Below, piece after piece: positions 49,330-55,981 of a stretch of DNA of 55,981 nt. The DNA is taken from assembly GCF_003693265.1 (NCBI RefSeq), contig NZ_RDRE01000013.1, positions 1 through 55,981 on the forward strand. The letters run 5' to 3'. The notes beneath the pieces are model-generated. The model saw only the letters and a program-made list of their open reading frames with translations. It ran no database searches and was not told the DNA's origin. Numbering within the stretch: the stretch's first letter is position 1; each line of letters begins with the position of its first letter. The translations under genes were made by a program, and so were the position numbers. This DNA is from Corynebacterium gottingense. GTDB taxonomy: Bacteria > Actinomycetota > Actinomycetes > Mycobacteriales > Mycobacteriaceae.

Positions 49330-50637
49330 CTAGCTGGAGACGATGAACTCGTACTCCGGCGTGCCGGGCGTGAGCTGGCGGCACTCGATGACGGACTCAT
49401 CCATGCGCTCCAGCAGTGGCTCCAGGTCGCTCGCGCGGGTGAGCTCCAGACCGACCAGCGCCGCGCCGGTCTCGCGGTTGTTCTTCTTCAGGTACTCGAA
49501 CAGGACGATGTCATCGTCCGGGCCGAGGATGTCGGTGAGGAAGGTACGCAGCTGCCCCGGCTCCTGCGGGAAGTTCACCAGGAAGTAGTGCTTGAGCCCG
49601 CGGTGCACCAGGGAGCGCTCCATGACCTCCGCGTAACGCAGCACGTCGTTGTTGCCGCCGGAGATGACGCATACGACGGTGGACCCCGGCTGGACCTTCA
49701 TCCCGGCAAGTCCCGCGACAGACAGCGCGCCTGCGGGCTCGGCGATGATGCCCTCGTTCTGATACAGCGCCAGCATCTCGGTGCACACCGCGCCCTCGTC
49801 TGCGCGCAGGAGGTGCGTACGCCCTTGGTTGTGCTCAATCACCTCAAACGGGAACGCGCCGATGCGCTTGACCGCCGCGCCGTCGACGAACGGGTCAATG
49901 TCGGTCAGCGTCACCGGGCCCCCGTGCTCGAGGGCAGCGGCGAGCGACGCCGCGCCGCGCGGTTCCACCCCCACCACGGCCGTGCGCGGCGACATGTCTG
50001 CCACGTACGACACGATCCCGCCGAGCAGGCCGCCGCCGCCGACGGGCACCATGATGGTGTCCAGTTCCCGGCCAAGCCCCGTCAGCTGTGCGAGGATCTC
50101 GGCGGCAACCGTGCCCTGCCCGATGACGGTATCGCGGGCGTCGAAAGGCTCGATGATTGTTGCCCCGCGCTCGCGGGCGTCGGCACGAGCCGCCTCCGCC
50201 GCCTCGTCGAACGTATTGCCCGTCACGACGAGCTCGACGTTGTCGCCGCCGTGGACCATAATCCGATCGCGCTTCTGCTTCGGTGTGGGCTTGGGCACGA
50301 AGATCTTGCCCTGGATCCCTAGCGCACGGCAGGCGTACGCGACGCCCTGCGCATGATTGCCAGCCGACGCCGCGACCACCCCCGCTGCGCGCTGCTCAGC
50401 GGACAGGCGAGAGATGTTGTAGTAAGCGCCGCGAATCTTGTAGGAGCGCACGTCCTGCAAATCCTCACGCTTGAGGTACACATCTGCGCCGTACTGCTGC
50501 GACAGCCGCGGGCAGTACTGCAGCGGGGTCGGCTCAATCACCGAGGAAATTTTCGCCTGAGCAGCTTGAATGTCGGCAGCGTGGACCGGTTGGTAGTTGC
50601 TCGTTGACTGTTCATTGTGCTCGGTGGCTGCGTTCAT
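49330..50637 (-). CDS. ilvA: Threonine dehydratase (isoleucine biosynthesis)
   Basis: PLP enzyme of 435 residues deaminating threonine to 2-oxobutyrate, the first step toward isoleucine. The Schiff-base Lys is in REDLQDVRSYKIRGAYYN (near 67), with the PLP phosphate loop VPVGGGGLLGGIVSY and ISGGNNDVLRYAEV. A C-terminal ACT-like regulatory domain (FLVNFPQEPGQLRTFLTDIL) fits isoleucine feedback control and the shorter corynebacterial form with a single such domain. ATG 50637 is chosen; TTG three codons earlier is possible. Convergent with treZ. Confidence 0.96.
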   Translation of the reverse strand: MNAATEHNEQSTSNYQPVHAADIQAAQAKISSVIEPTPLQYCPRLSQQYGADVYLKREDLQDVRSYKIRGAYYNISRLSAEQRAAGVVAASAGNHAQGVAYACRALGIQGKIFVPKPTPKQKRDRIMVHGGDNVELVVTGNTFDEAAEAARADARERGATIIEPFDARDTVIGQGTVAAEILAQLTGLGRELDTIMVPVGGGGLLGGIVSYVADMSPRTAVVGVEPRGAASLAAALEHGGPVTLTDIDPFVDGAAVKRIGAFPFEVIEHNQGRTHLLRADEGAVCTEMLALYQNEGIIAEPAGALSVAGLAGMKVQPGSTVVCVISGGNNDVLRYAEVMERSLVHRGLKHYFLVNFPQEPGQLRTFLTDILGPDDDIVLFEYLKKNNRETGAALVGLELTRASDLEPLLERMDESVIECRQLTPGTPEYEFIVSS

Positions 50638-50810
50638 GGTGGACAAGTCTATCCGTGAACAGGTATTCGCGCGGGCTATCGCCGCCAGTTTTCATTCACC
50701 CGCACGGTTCACCAAGTGTTCACCACGCGTTCTCCTTGGAACTACCTGCCCACTTTAGGATGCCCATTACGTTGTTAGCAGTTCCACCCCAGGGCACCGA
50801 AGATTCATAA
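50638..50810. other. ilvA upstream region without a gene
   Basis: First part of a 466-base stretch without coding sequence. It should hold the ilvA promoter on the minus strand. Three short repeats of GTTCACC-type sequence occur around 50707-50730 (TTCACC at several positions), but no convincing -10/-35 pair or leader peptide was found. No protein-like open frame is seen. Confidence 0.4.
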
Positions 50811-50863
50811 CCTGTCCGCCCGATTGGGCGGGCTATGTTTACTTCCGTTCCCTCCGTCTGAAA

Positions 50864-51100
50864 GGACAGGGGAACTAGTCACTGGCTTCGGTATGGCTTA
50901 TTCCTGTCCCTGTCTGAAAATGATCCGGGGGGTGATGTCGCCGAAGACAGTGACATACTCAAACTGCTAATAGGAACCTGACCCAGCCCAGGTGGTATGA
51001 GGTCTCACAGTAATGTGGGTGCCAGTCCAAGTATGTCCGACCAACCCCAGTGATGAAGCTTAAATAGTCCAACTTCTCATTCATCGCTAGGAGGCACACA
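50864..51100 (+). ncRNA. Candidate IS110 bridge RNA / structured 5' non-coding region
   Basis: Region upstream of the IS110 recombinase gene with strong complementarity. Stem A: GTCACTGGCTTCGG at 50878-50891 pairs with CCGAAGACAGTGAC at 50941-50954 (7 plus 6 bp, one mismatch) around a 49-base loop. Smaller stems: ACCTG/CAGGT (50976-50980 with 50989-50993), CTCACA/TGTGGG closed by GTAA (51004-51019), and AGTGATGA/TCATCGCT (51049-51056 with 51081-51088) next to the AGGAGG ribosome site. IS110-group elements encode a bridge RNA in exactly this place; that this is one is inferred. The loop of stem A contains GTCTGAAA, also found at 50856-50863, and GGGGGGTG, complementary to 52455-52462. Confidence 0.4.
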
Positions 51101-51103
51101 CCC

Positions 51104-52311
51104 ATGGCCTATGACTTCGTCATTGGCGTAGACGTCGGCAAATACTTCCACCACGCCTGCGTCCTCGATCCCCAAGGCAGGCAAGTCCTATCCAAACGCA
51201 TCAACCAGCATGAAGGCTCACTACGCAAGCTCTTCGGCAAATTCCTCACCGACAACGCCTCGGTCCTGGTCATTGTCGATCAACCCAACAACATCGGCCG
51301 ATTAACCGTCGCAGTCGCCCAAGACATGGGGGCAGATGTTCGCTATCTACCAGGGCTTGCGATGCGACAGCTCTCTCGCATCCACGTCGGCAACTCCAAA
51401 ACCGATGTACGCGACGCCTACGTCATCGCCCATGCCGGTCTTAACCTTCCAGATTCCTTGCGCAGTGTCGACCGCGTTGAGGAAGTCTTTATCCAGCTGA
51501 AAGTACTCAACGGTATTGACGAAGATCTCGCCCGGGCCTACACACGCCTGATTAACCAGATGCGATCCGCGCTCGTAGGAACCTATCCTGCATTCGAACA
51601 TGTTCTGCGCGGACAGATGATTCACCGAAAATGGATCCTCCACCTACTTGCGAAATACGGTGACCCCACCAAGATTCGACGCATCGGTAAAACACGCCTA
51701 GCAGCCTTTGCGCGCAGTCACAAAGCGCGCAATCCCGAGCCTGTCATCGATGCCATGCTTGCTGCCATCCACGGACAGACCGTGTCCATTGCCGGCGCAG
51801 AATACGCCGAACTTGGCGTAGCAATGTCCGCCAAAGACGCACTGGCCAAACTAGAGCATCGCAAGGAAATAGAAGCACAGGTACTCAAGCTCATTCAAGA
51901 CATTCCTCAAACCGAGATTCTTTTATCCATGCCCGACATCGGCCCACGTAGCGCAGCACAGATCCTCATGACCGTTGGCGATATGTCCGACTTCCCCGAT
52001 GCAGCGCACCTAGCGTCCTATGCAGGCCTATCACCACGGACAAATCAATCAGGAACGTCCATTATGTCGAATTCGCCCAACCGCGCTGGCAACAAAAATT
52101 AAAGAACGCCCTATGGCAATCGTCTTTTGCATCGATCAGATTCCACGAGCGTTCCCGGCAATTCTATGAACGAAAACGCAAAGAAGTCAAAAGACACAAC
52201 GCCGCAGTCGTCGCACTCGCACGCCGACGCCTCAACGTCCTCTTCGCCATGATGCGAAACGGCGAGCTCTACCGAGACATCCCCACAATCCAGGAGGCCG
52301 CAGCAGCCTAA
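51104..52311 (+). pseudogene. IS110-family transposase/recombinase, frameshifted near the C-terminus
   Basis: N-terminal DEDD RuvC-like domain: Asp10 (VIGVDVGKYFHHAC), Asp59 (VIVDQP, usually Glu in this place), Asp101 and Asp104 (NSKTDVRDA). The C-terminal Transposase_20 domain has SMPDIGPRSAAQILMTVGD and YAGLSPRTNQSGTSIMS. Reading stops at 52102 after NRAGNKN, but a shift to the -1 frame at the run of five A (52093-52097) continues KLKNALWQSSFASIRFHER and so on to TAA at 52311, about 70 more residues as expected for the family. One A appears to be missing. AGGAGG at 51089 precedes ATG. Inactive unless the shift is a sequencing error or is rescued. Confidence 0.85.
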
Positions 52312-52331
52312 AGCCACCAGACCCCCATCCA

Positions 52332-52360
52332 AGCCGATTGCACAGCAAGCCCAATCGGCT
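52332..52360 (+). terminator. Hairpin after the IS110 transposase gene
   Basis: AGCCGATTG, an 11-base loop and CAATCGGCT form a perfect 9-bp stem 20 bases after the recombinase stop. No T-run follows, so it may be a structural end element or a weak terminator. Confidence 0.4.
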
Positions 52361-52456
52361 CCTCAAGGTACCCAAAACAACATCTACGAGACGAAGCAGA
52401 AGCCGTTCACACCCCCAACAAGCCCACCCGCGGAGTTGACAACCTATATAGGAACA

Positions 52457-52465
52457 CCCCCCCCC
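52457..52465. repeat. Run of nine C upstream of the surface-protein gene
   Basis: Nine consecutive C between a TTGACA/TATATA-containing stretch (52436-52450) and the gene at 52536. Homopolymers of this size are prone to slippage and to sequencing error. Confidence 0.8.
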
Positions 52466-52535
52466 AACCGCAGACCACGCTTTTGACAGGCGAACCCAAA
52501 GCCGGTCCGAAGCCAGCTCCAAGAAAGGCCTACGC

Positions 52536-54517
52536 ATGTTCCCTTCGCTCCGCCGTCCCCGCTCCCGCGCCCTGCTCGCGTTGCCGGCTACTGCCGCGCT
52601 CTCCGCATCGCTGATTGCTGTTGCCCCGGCGGGCGCGGTGGTCGTCGATAAGCCTGTGTACGACCAGGCCAAGGATGCTTCCGCTAAGATCGCTCCGATC
52701 GGCTCGTACGACGCTGGCGTCTTCGACGAGTCCGGCGCGGAGATCGTGGCCTACCACAAAGCCTCGAAGCGCGTGCTCACCGTGAATGCGAACTCGGGCA
52801 AAATCGACGTGCTCGACGTCTCCGACCCGACGGCACCGACCAAGGTGGGCGAAGTTCACGGCGGCGACGACACCACGATCAACTCCGTCGCCGTGCGCGA
52901 GGACGGCCTGGCGGTCGCGACCGTGGAGCCGGACGAGGACAAGACGAAGCCCGGCGAAGTCATCTTCTTCGACGCCGGCGCGGACACGCCGGGCGAAGTG
53001 CTCGGCCGCGTGGGCGTGGGCTCCCTGCCGGATATGGTGACCCTGACCCCAACGGCCGCTACGCCCTGGTGGCAAACAAAGGCGAGCCGGCCGAGGACTA
53101 CTCGGTTGACCCGGAGGGTTCCATCTCCCTCATCCGCCTCGAGCACGACGTTGCCGCACCAACGCAGGACAAGGTCCGTACCGCCGACTTTTCGGCGTTC
53201 GAGGGCACGTTGGCGGACAAGGGCGTGCGCATCTTTGGCCAGGTCGGCGCCTCGAAGACTGAGGCGCAGAACCTGGAGCCAGAGTACATCGCCGTCGACG
53301 GCAACAAGGCGTATGTGACCCTGCAGGAGAACAACGCGATCGCTGTCGTGGACATCACCTCCGGCAAGGTCGAGGACGTCTGGCCGCTCGGTGTTACCGA
53401 CCGCCGCGAGGTGCCTTTCGACGCCTCCGACAAGGACGGCACGACCAACATCTCCAAGTGGCCGGTGAAATCCCTCCTGCAGCCGGACTCCATCGCTGCC
53501 TACAACGTCGGCGGCGAAACCTACCTGGTCCTGGCCAACGAGGGCGACTCGCGCGACTGGGACGGCTACTCCGAAGAGGCGCGCTTGAAGAAGTTTGGCA
53601 AGAAGGACGTCGCCCCGATCTGCGAGGGCTACGCCGGTCTCTCCGCGGACCAGCTCGAGGAGCTGCAGTCCGACGAGCAGCTGGGGCGCCTGAACATGAC
53701 CACCTCCATGGGCCTCAACGAGGAGAAGGGCTGCTACGACGACCTGTACAACCTGGGCGGGCGCAGCTTCTCCATCTTCACCGCGGATGGCAAGCGCGTC
53801 TTCGACTCCGGCTCACAGTTCGAGGAAATCACCTCCCGCATCCTGCCCGAGTACTTCAACTCAAACCACGCCGAAACCTCCTTTGACACCCGCTCCGACG
53901 ACAAGGGCCCGGAGCCGGAGGGCGTCACCGTCGGCGAGGTCAACGGCCGCACCTACGCGTTCATCGGCTTTGAGCGCCTCGGCGGCGTGATGGTCTACGA
54001 CATCACCGAGCCGAGCGTTCCGAAGTACCAGGCCTACGTGAACAACCGCGACTTCTCGATCAACATGGAGGCGCTTGCCGACGAGGGCGAAAAGCAGCTT
54101 CGCGACGGCCTGTCCAAGGTCGGCGACCTCGGCGCCGAGGGACTTACATTCATCCCGGCCGAGGACTCCCCGAACGGCGAAGCGCTCCTGGCCGTGGGCA
54201 ACGAGGTCTCCGGCACCACCACGCTCTTCCAGGTGGAATCCCTGCTGGACAAGGCGGAGGAGCCGGAGGAGACGCCGGGTGAGGAGCCTGGCGAGGCGCC
54301 GGAAAAGAAGCCGGAAGAAAAACCGGACTCCCCGGATCAGCAGACTGGTGACGAGCAGGAGGGCTCCTCCACCGCGGGCAAGGTTGTCGCTGCGGTCACA
54401 GGCGTGCTCGCCGCTCTGGTGGCACTCGTTGCCGGAGGCGTTTCCCTGGGCCTGATCCAGAACCCGGTTGACCAGCTGCTCGGCCAGAATCCGGGCGCAC
54501 CCAAGCTTCCCTTCTAG
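52536..54517 (+). pseudogene. Choice-of-anchor I-type secreted protein, one-base frameshift
   Basis: Two halves of one secreted beta-propeller-like protein. The N-terminal half has a signal peptide (RRPRSRALLALPATAALSAS to AGAVVVDK). The frame is lost after GSLPDMVTLTP at a run of four C (53047-53050); adding one base joins it to NGRYALVANKGEPAEDYSVD and the remaining 480 residues. Typical family motifs are PEYIAVDGNKAYVTLQENNA, SRDWDGYSEE, KGPEPEGVTVG and GFERLGGVMVYDI. The C-terminus has a Glu/Pro-rich spacer, a membrane helix and a short tail (NPVDQLLGQNPGAPKLPF). Annotated elsewhere as alkaline-phosphatase-like or esterase-like; activity unknown. Either a pseudogene or a sequencing error. 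Confidence 0.85.
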
Positions 54518-54735
54518 CGGGATTTCGCGGACGCTTGCCCCGCGACCCAGTAGTTTTGCGAAGCAAACCCAGCTAAGCTGGAGCTCGTTTTGAACAAATG
54601 GATGGTGTGGCACCCTGCACTATCCTTTTCGTAAGAAACCTGCTACTTTCTCTAACGACATCGCTGTAACCGAGCTGTAATCTTTCAGCCCGGTTTCGGC
54701 GCAGGACCAAAACTCTCACGAGGAGCTAGAAACTA

Positions 54736-55167
54736 ATGAAGCGTATTTCCACCGCTGCCGTCGCAGCTGCAACCGCACTGGCCATCACGGCAGGACCGGC
54801 ACTGGCTGAGGACGCGACCACCACCCAGACTGCTACGGTTACCGCTACCCCGACCGAGAAGCCCACCACCGCGGCTACCGAGACCTCCGAGCCGACCGCC
54901 GAGGCTCCCGCAGGCACCGAGGGCACTGAGACCACTCAGCCGACCACCCCGAACAAGCCGGCTCCGCAGCCGAACAACGGTGGCTCGAAGTCTTCCGGCT
55001 CCTCCAACGGCCACATCGTCGGCTTCGTGTCCGGCACCCTGGCTGCAGTCCTGACCACCACCCTGATCGTTGCTTCCGACCCGACCGGCGCAAACAAGAT
55101 CATCGACATGGTCAACGCGCAGTTCCACCTCGGCATCCCGCACCTGAACATTCCGAAGGTATTCTAA
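54736..55167 (+). CDS. Small secreted Thr/Pro-rich protein with C-terminal membrane tail
   Basis: 143 residues: signal peptide cleaved near ALAEDA (about residue 24), a Thr/Glu/Pro/Ala-rich spacer to about residue 85, then a hydrophobic segment HIVGFVSGTLAAVLTTTLIV followed by ASDP and a tail NKIIDMVNAQFHLGIPHL. A GAGGAG ribosome site lies 10 bases before ATG and a textbook terminator follows. The tail resembles those of the genes on either side (hydrophobic stretch, then VAS-D/N-P or QNP). Probably a cell-envelope protein of unknown function. Confidence 0.82.
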   Translation: MKRISTAAVAAATALAITAGPALAEDATTTQTATVTATPTEKPTTAATETSEPTAEAPAGTEGTETTQPTTPNKPAPQPNNGGSKSSGSSNGHIVGFVSGTLAAVLTTTLIVASDPTGANKIIDMVNAQFHLGIPHLNIPKVF

Positions 55168-55179
55168 GACGCGGCACTT

Positions 55180-55217
55180 CGGCGGGGCTTTCACTCGAAG
55201 GCCCCGCCGATTTTTTT
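55180..55217 (+). terminator. Intrinsic terminator between the two small secreted protein genes
   Basis: CGGCGGGGC pairs perfectly with GCCCCGCCG and the stem continues through TTTC/GAAG (one G-T pair) to about 13 bp with a four-base loop. It is followed by seven T. This is the clearest rho-independent terminator in the window. Confidence 0.93.
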
Positions 55218-55245
55218 CTCTCTACTCCCACTGGAAGGACACAAA

Positions 55246-55731
55246 GTGAAGGCGACCTACCCCGTTGCTGCTGCCACCGTCGTTGCACTCGCCGTAGCAG
55301 GTCTGAGCCCCGTTTCTGCGAAGAGCACTGACTCAAGCACGACCGAAGCTTCCGCGACCACCAGTGCGGCTCCGGCCCGCACAACTGCCACGCCCAGCCC
55401 GTCTGCAACCGCGGCACCGAGCCCCTCTGCGTCAGCAACCGGAACCGCCACTCCGTCGTCCTCCCAGGACGGTCCTACGCCGGTGACGGTGACGGTGACT
55501 GCACCGGCTGTGACCGCAACCCCCACCCCGTTCCGCGCAACGGGTCCGAGCTCGGAGTGGATCAACAAGGGCATTCTTGATGAGCGCGGCAAGGAGATCT
55601 TTACCTACATCAACTTCGCCATCACGATGCTTGCCGGCCTGATCCAGGCGCTTTCCCTGGTCGTGGCGTCGAACCCACGGATGCAGGAGCAGCTTAAGGC
55701 AATGCTCGCCCAGGCGGGTATCAAGTCCTAG
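55246..55731 (+). CDS. Small secreted Ser/Thr/Ala/Pro-rich protein, paralogue of the preceding one
   Basis: 161 residues. GTG start after GGAAGGA; signal peptide to about AKSTDS (residue 25); a low-complexity Ser/Thr/Ala/Pro spacer to about 105; then a small domain (SSEWINKGILDERGKEIF) and a hydrophobic segment INFAITMLAGLIQALSLVV followed by ASNP and an amphipathic tail RMQEQLKAMLAQAGIKS. The tail layout parallels the previous gene. Likely O-glycosylated or wall-spanning, by composition only. Function unknown. Confidence 0.82.
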   Translation: MKATYPVAAATVVALAVAGLSPVSAKSTDSSTTEASATTSAAPARTTATPSPSATAAPSPSASATGTATPSSSQDGPTPVTVTVTAPAVTATPTPFRATGPSSEWINKGILDERGKEIFTYINFAITMLAGLIQALSLVVASNPRMQEQLKAMLAQAGIKS

Positions 55732-55775
55732 ACGCTGGACGGCCGCGCGTTTTCGGGGGGGGCGCTGCGGTTGTC

Positions 55776-55820
55776 GGCGTGGTGGTTACCGGCGTGGTGG
55801 TTACCGGCGTGGTGGTTCTG
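55776..55820. repeat. 15-bp tandem repeat, three copies
   Basis: GGCGTGGTGGTTACC occurs at 55776 and 55791, and a third copy at 55806 ends in CTG. It lies in non-coding sequence after the last gene, just downstream of a run of eight G (55755-55762). Confidence 0.85.
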
Positions 55821-55860
55821 AGCGCGGTGGGTCGGTGCCAAACGGAGCTAGCTCTGTCAT

Positions 55861-55932
55861 GTCTAGGGACTTTTTGGACAAGGAGTCCAGGAGGTTTTTG
55901 GACAGGATGTCTAGTAGCTTTTTGGACGCCTA
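55861..55932. repeat. 24-bp direct repeat, three imperfect copies
   Basis: Units at 55861-55884, 55885-55908 and 55909-55932 share the pattern GTCNAGNNNNTTTTTGGACA. Read on the minus strand, the 24-base period keeps an eight-residue pattern (SKKLLDIL, SKNLLDSL, SKSLDMTE) in a 42-codon open stretch (55804-55929) that follows directly after a stop codon and has no clear start upstream. It may be a remnant of a coding repeat or a regulatory array. The window ends 49 bases later, so further copies beyond the edge cannot be excluded. Confidence 0.8.
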
Positions 55933-55937
55933 CAGCG

Positions 55938-55963
55938 GTGGAATAGCCGGATGGCTATTCCAC
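55938..55963. repeat. Perfect 11-bp inverted repeat with GGAT loop
   Basis: GTGGAATAGCC and its exact complement GGCTATTCCAC flank a four-base loop. No T-run follows on either strand. It directly adjoins the 24-bp repeats and may belong to the same small element. Confidence 0.75.
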
Positions 55964-55981
55964 TACACAAGCGCAGAAAGG

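Larger units (their letters stand above)
50864..52456 (+). mobile_element. IS110-family insertion sequence (ends inferred)
   Basis: An IS110-type recombinase gene with about 240 bases of structured non-coding DNA on its left and about 145 bases on its right. It lies between ilvA and a surface-protein gene, and its codon use is visibly less GC-biased than the neighbours. IS110 elements lack terminal inverted repeats, so the ends cannot be read directly. They are placed here from the two short loop-to-flank matches (GTCTGAAA on the left, CACCCCCC on the right) and could be off by tens of bases. Confidence 0.55.

Noticed and set aside
52093..52103. Programmed -1 frameshift in the transposase
   Set aside because: The site CAAAAAT is a poor slippery heptamer and IS110 genes normally are single frames; a one-base deletion or read error is simpler.
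52436..52450. TTGACA plus TATATA as a promoter for the surface-protein gene
   Set aside because: The two boxes are only three bases apart, so they cannot form a normal -35/-10 pair; TATATA alone could serve as -10 but evidence is weak.
55776..55932. Possible CRISPR array
   Set aside because: Repeats are directly tandem without spacers, only three copies each, and no cas genes are near.

Overview
The window looks like a chromosomal segment of a high-GC Corynebacterium (Mycobacteriales). The gene order supports this: ftsY-smc-acylphosphatase-mutM-rnc-DUF177-sepIVA, then hisD-C-B-[two membrane genes]-H-A-impA-F-I, a trp-associated membrane gene, a trpC-like gene, lgt and pyk. These are the actinobacterial synteny blocks known from Mycobacterium tuberculosis and C. 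glutamicum. The species cannot be read from the sequence alone. No rRNA, tRNA, CRISPR array or prophage was seen.

Layout. (1) 1-11.3 kb, minus strand: protein targeting, chromosome segregation, DNA repair and RNA processing genes, ending with glutamate dehydrogenase. (2) 11.5-18.3 kb: glycerate kinase, two poorly known genes sharing a 35-bp divergent promoter, an M20 amidohydrolase and an alpha-glucan phosphorylase. (3) 18.3-21 kb: fused PabA-PabB followed by a PabC-like enzyme, for p-aminobenzoate and folate. (4) 20.9-24.9 kb: a short UvrA paralogue and pyruvate kinase, separated by a strong terminator. (5) 24.9-35.7 kb: lgt, a catalytically degenerate TrpC, the trp-associated membrane protein and the complete his operon, which carries an MFS transporter and a 58-residue membrane protein. 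(6) 35.8-38 kb: a membrane protein, a lipoprotein and a TetR regulator. (7) 38-49.3 kb: glgX, treY and treZ for glycogen debranching and trehalose synthesis, interleaved with a DEDDh exonuclease-BRCT protein, a small alarmone synthetase, an S4 protein and a YigZ protein. (8) 49.3-56 kb, accessory end: ilvA, an IS110-family element with a frameshifted recombinase gene and a highly structured 5' non-coding region, a frameshifted choice-of-anchor surface protein, two small secreted proteins, and short tandem repeats.

How it fits together. GlgP, GlgX, TreY and TreZ form a glycogen/maltodextrin-to-trehalose route, since TreY and TreZ turn glucan chain ends into trehalose. The his block makes histidine. 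The missing trpE, trpB and trpA next to it, the substituted active site of the TrpC-like protein and the Asn in the HisA substrate loop agree with a history in which the native trp genes decayed after a complete trp operon was gained elsewhere. Many genes start 6-10 bases after a TANNNT -10 box, so leaderless transcription appears common here.

Most notable: the non-coding part of the IS110 element, a candidate bridge RNA whose loop has short matches to both flanks; the relic TrpC; the shared C-terminal tail of three neighbouring secreted proteins; and two one-base homopolymer frameshifts within about 1 kb that need checking against reads.
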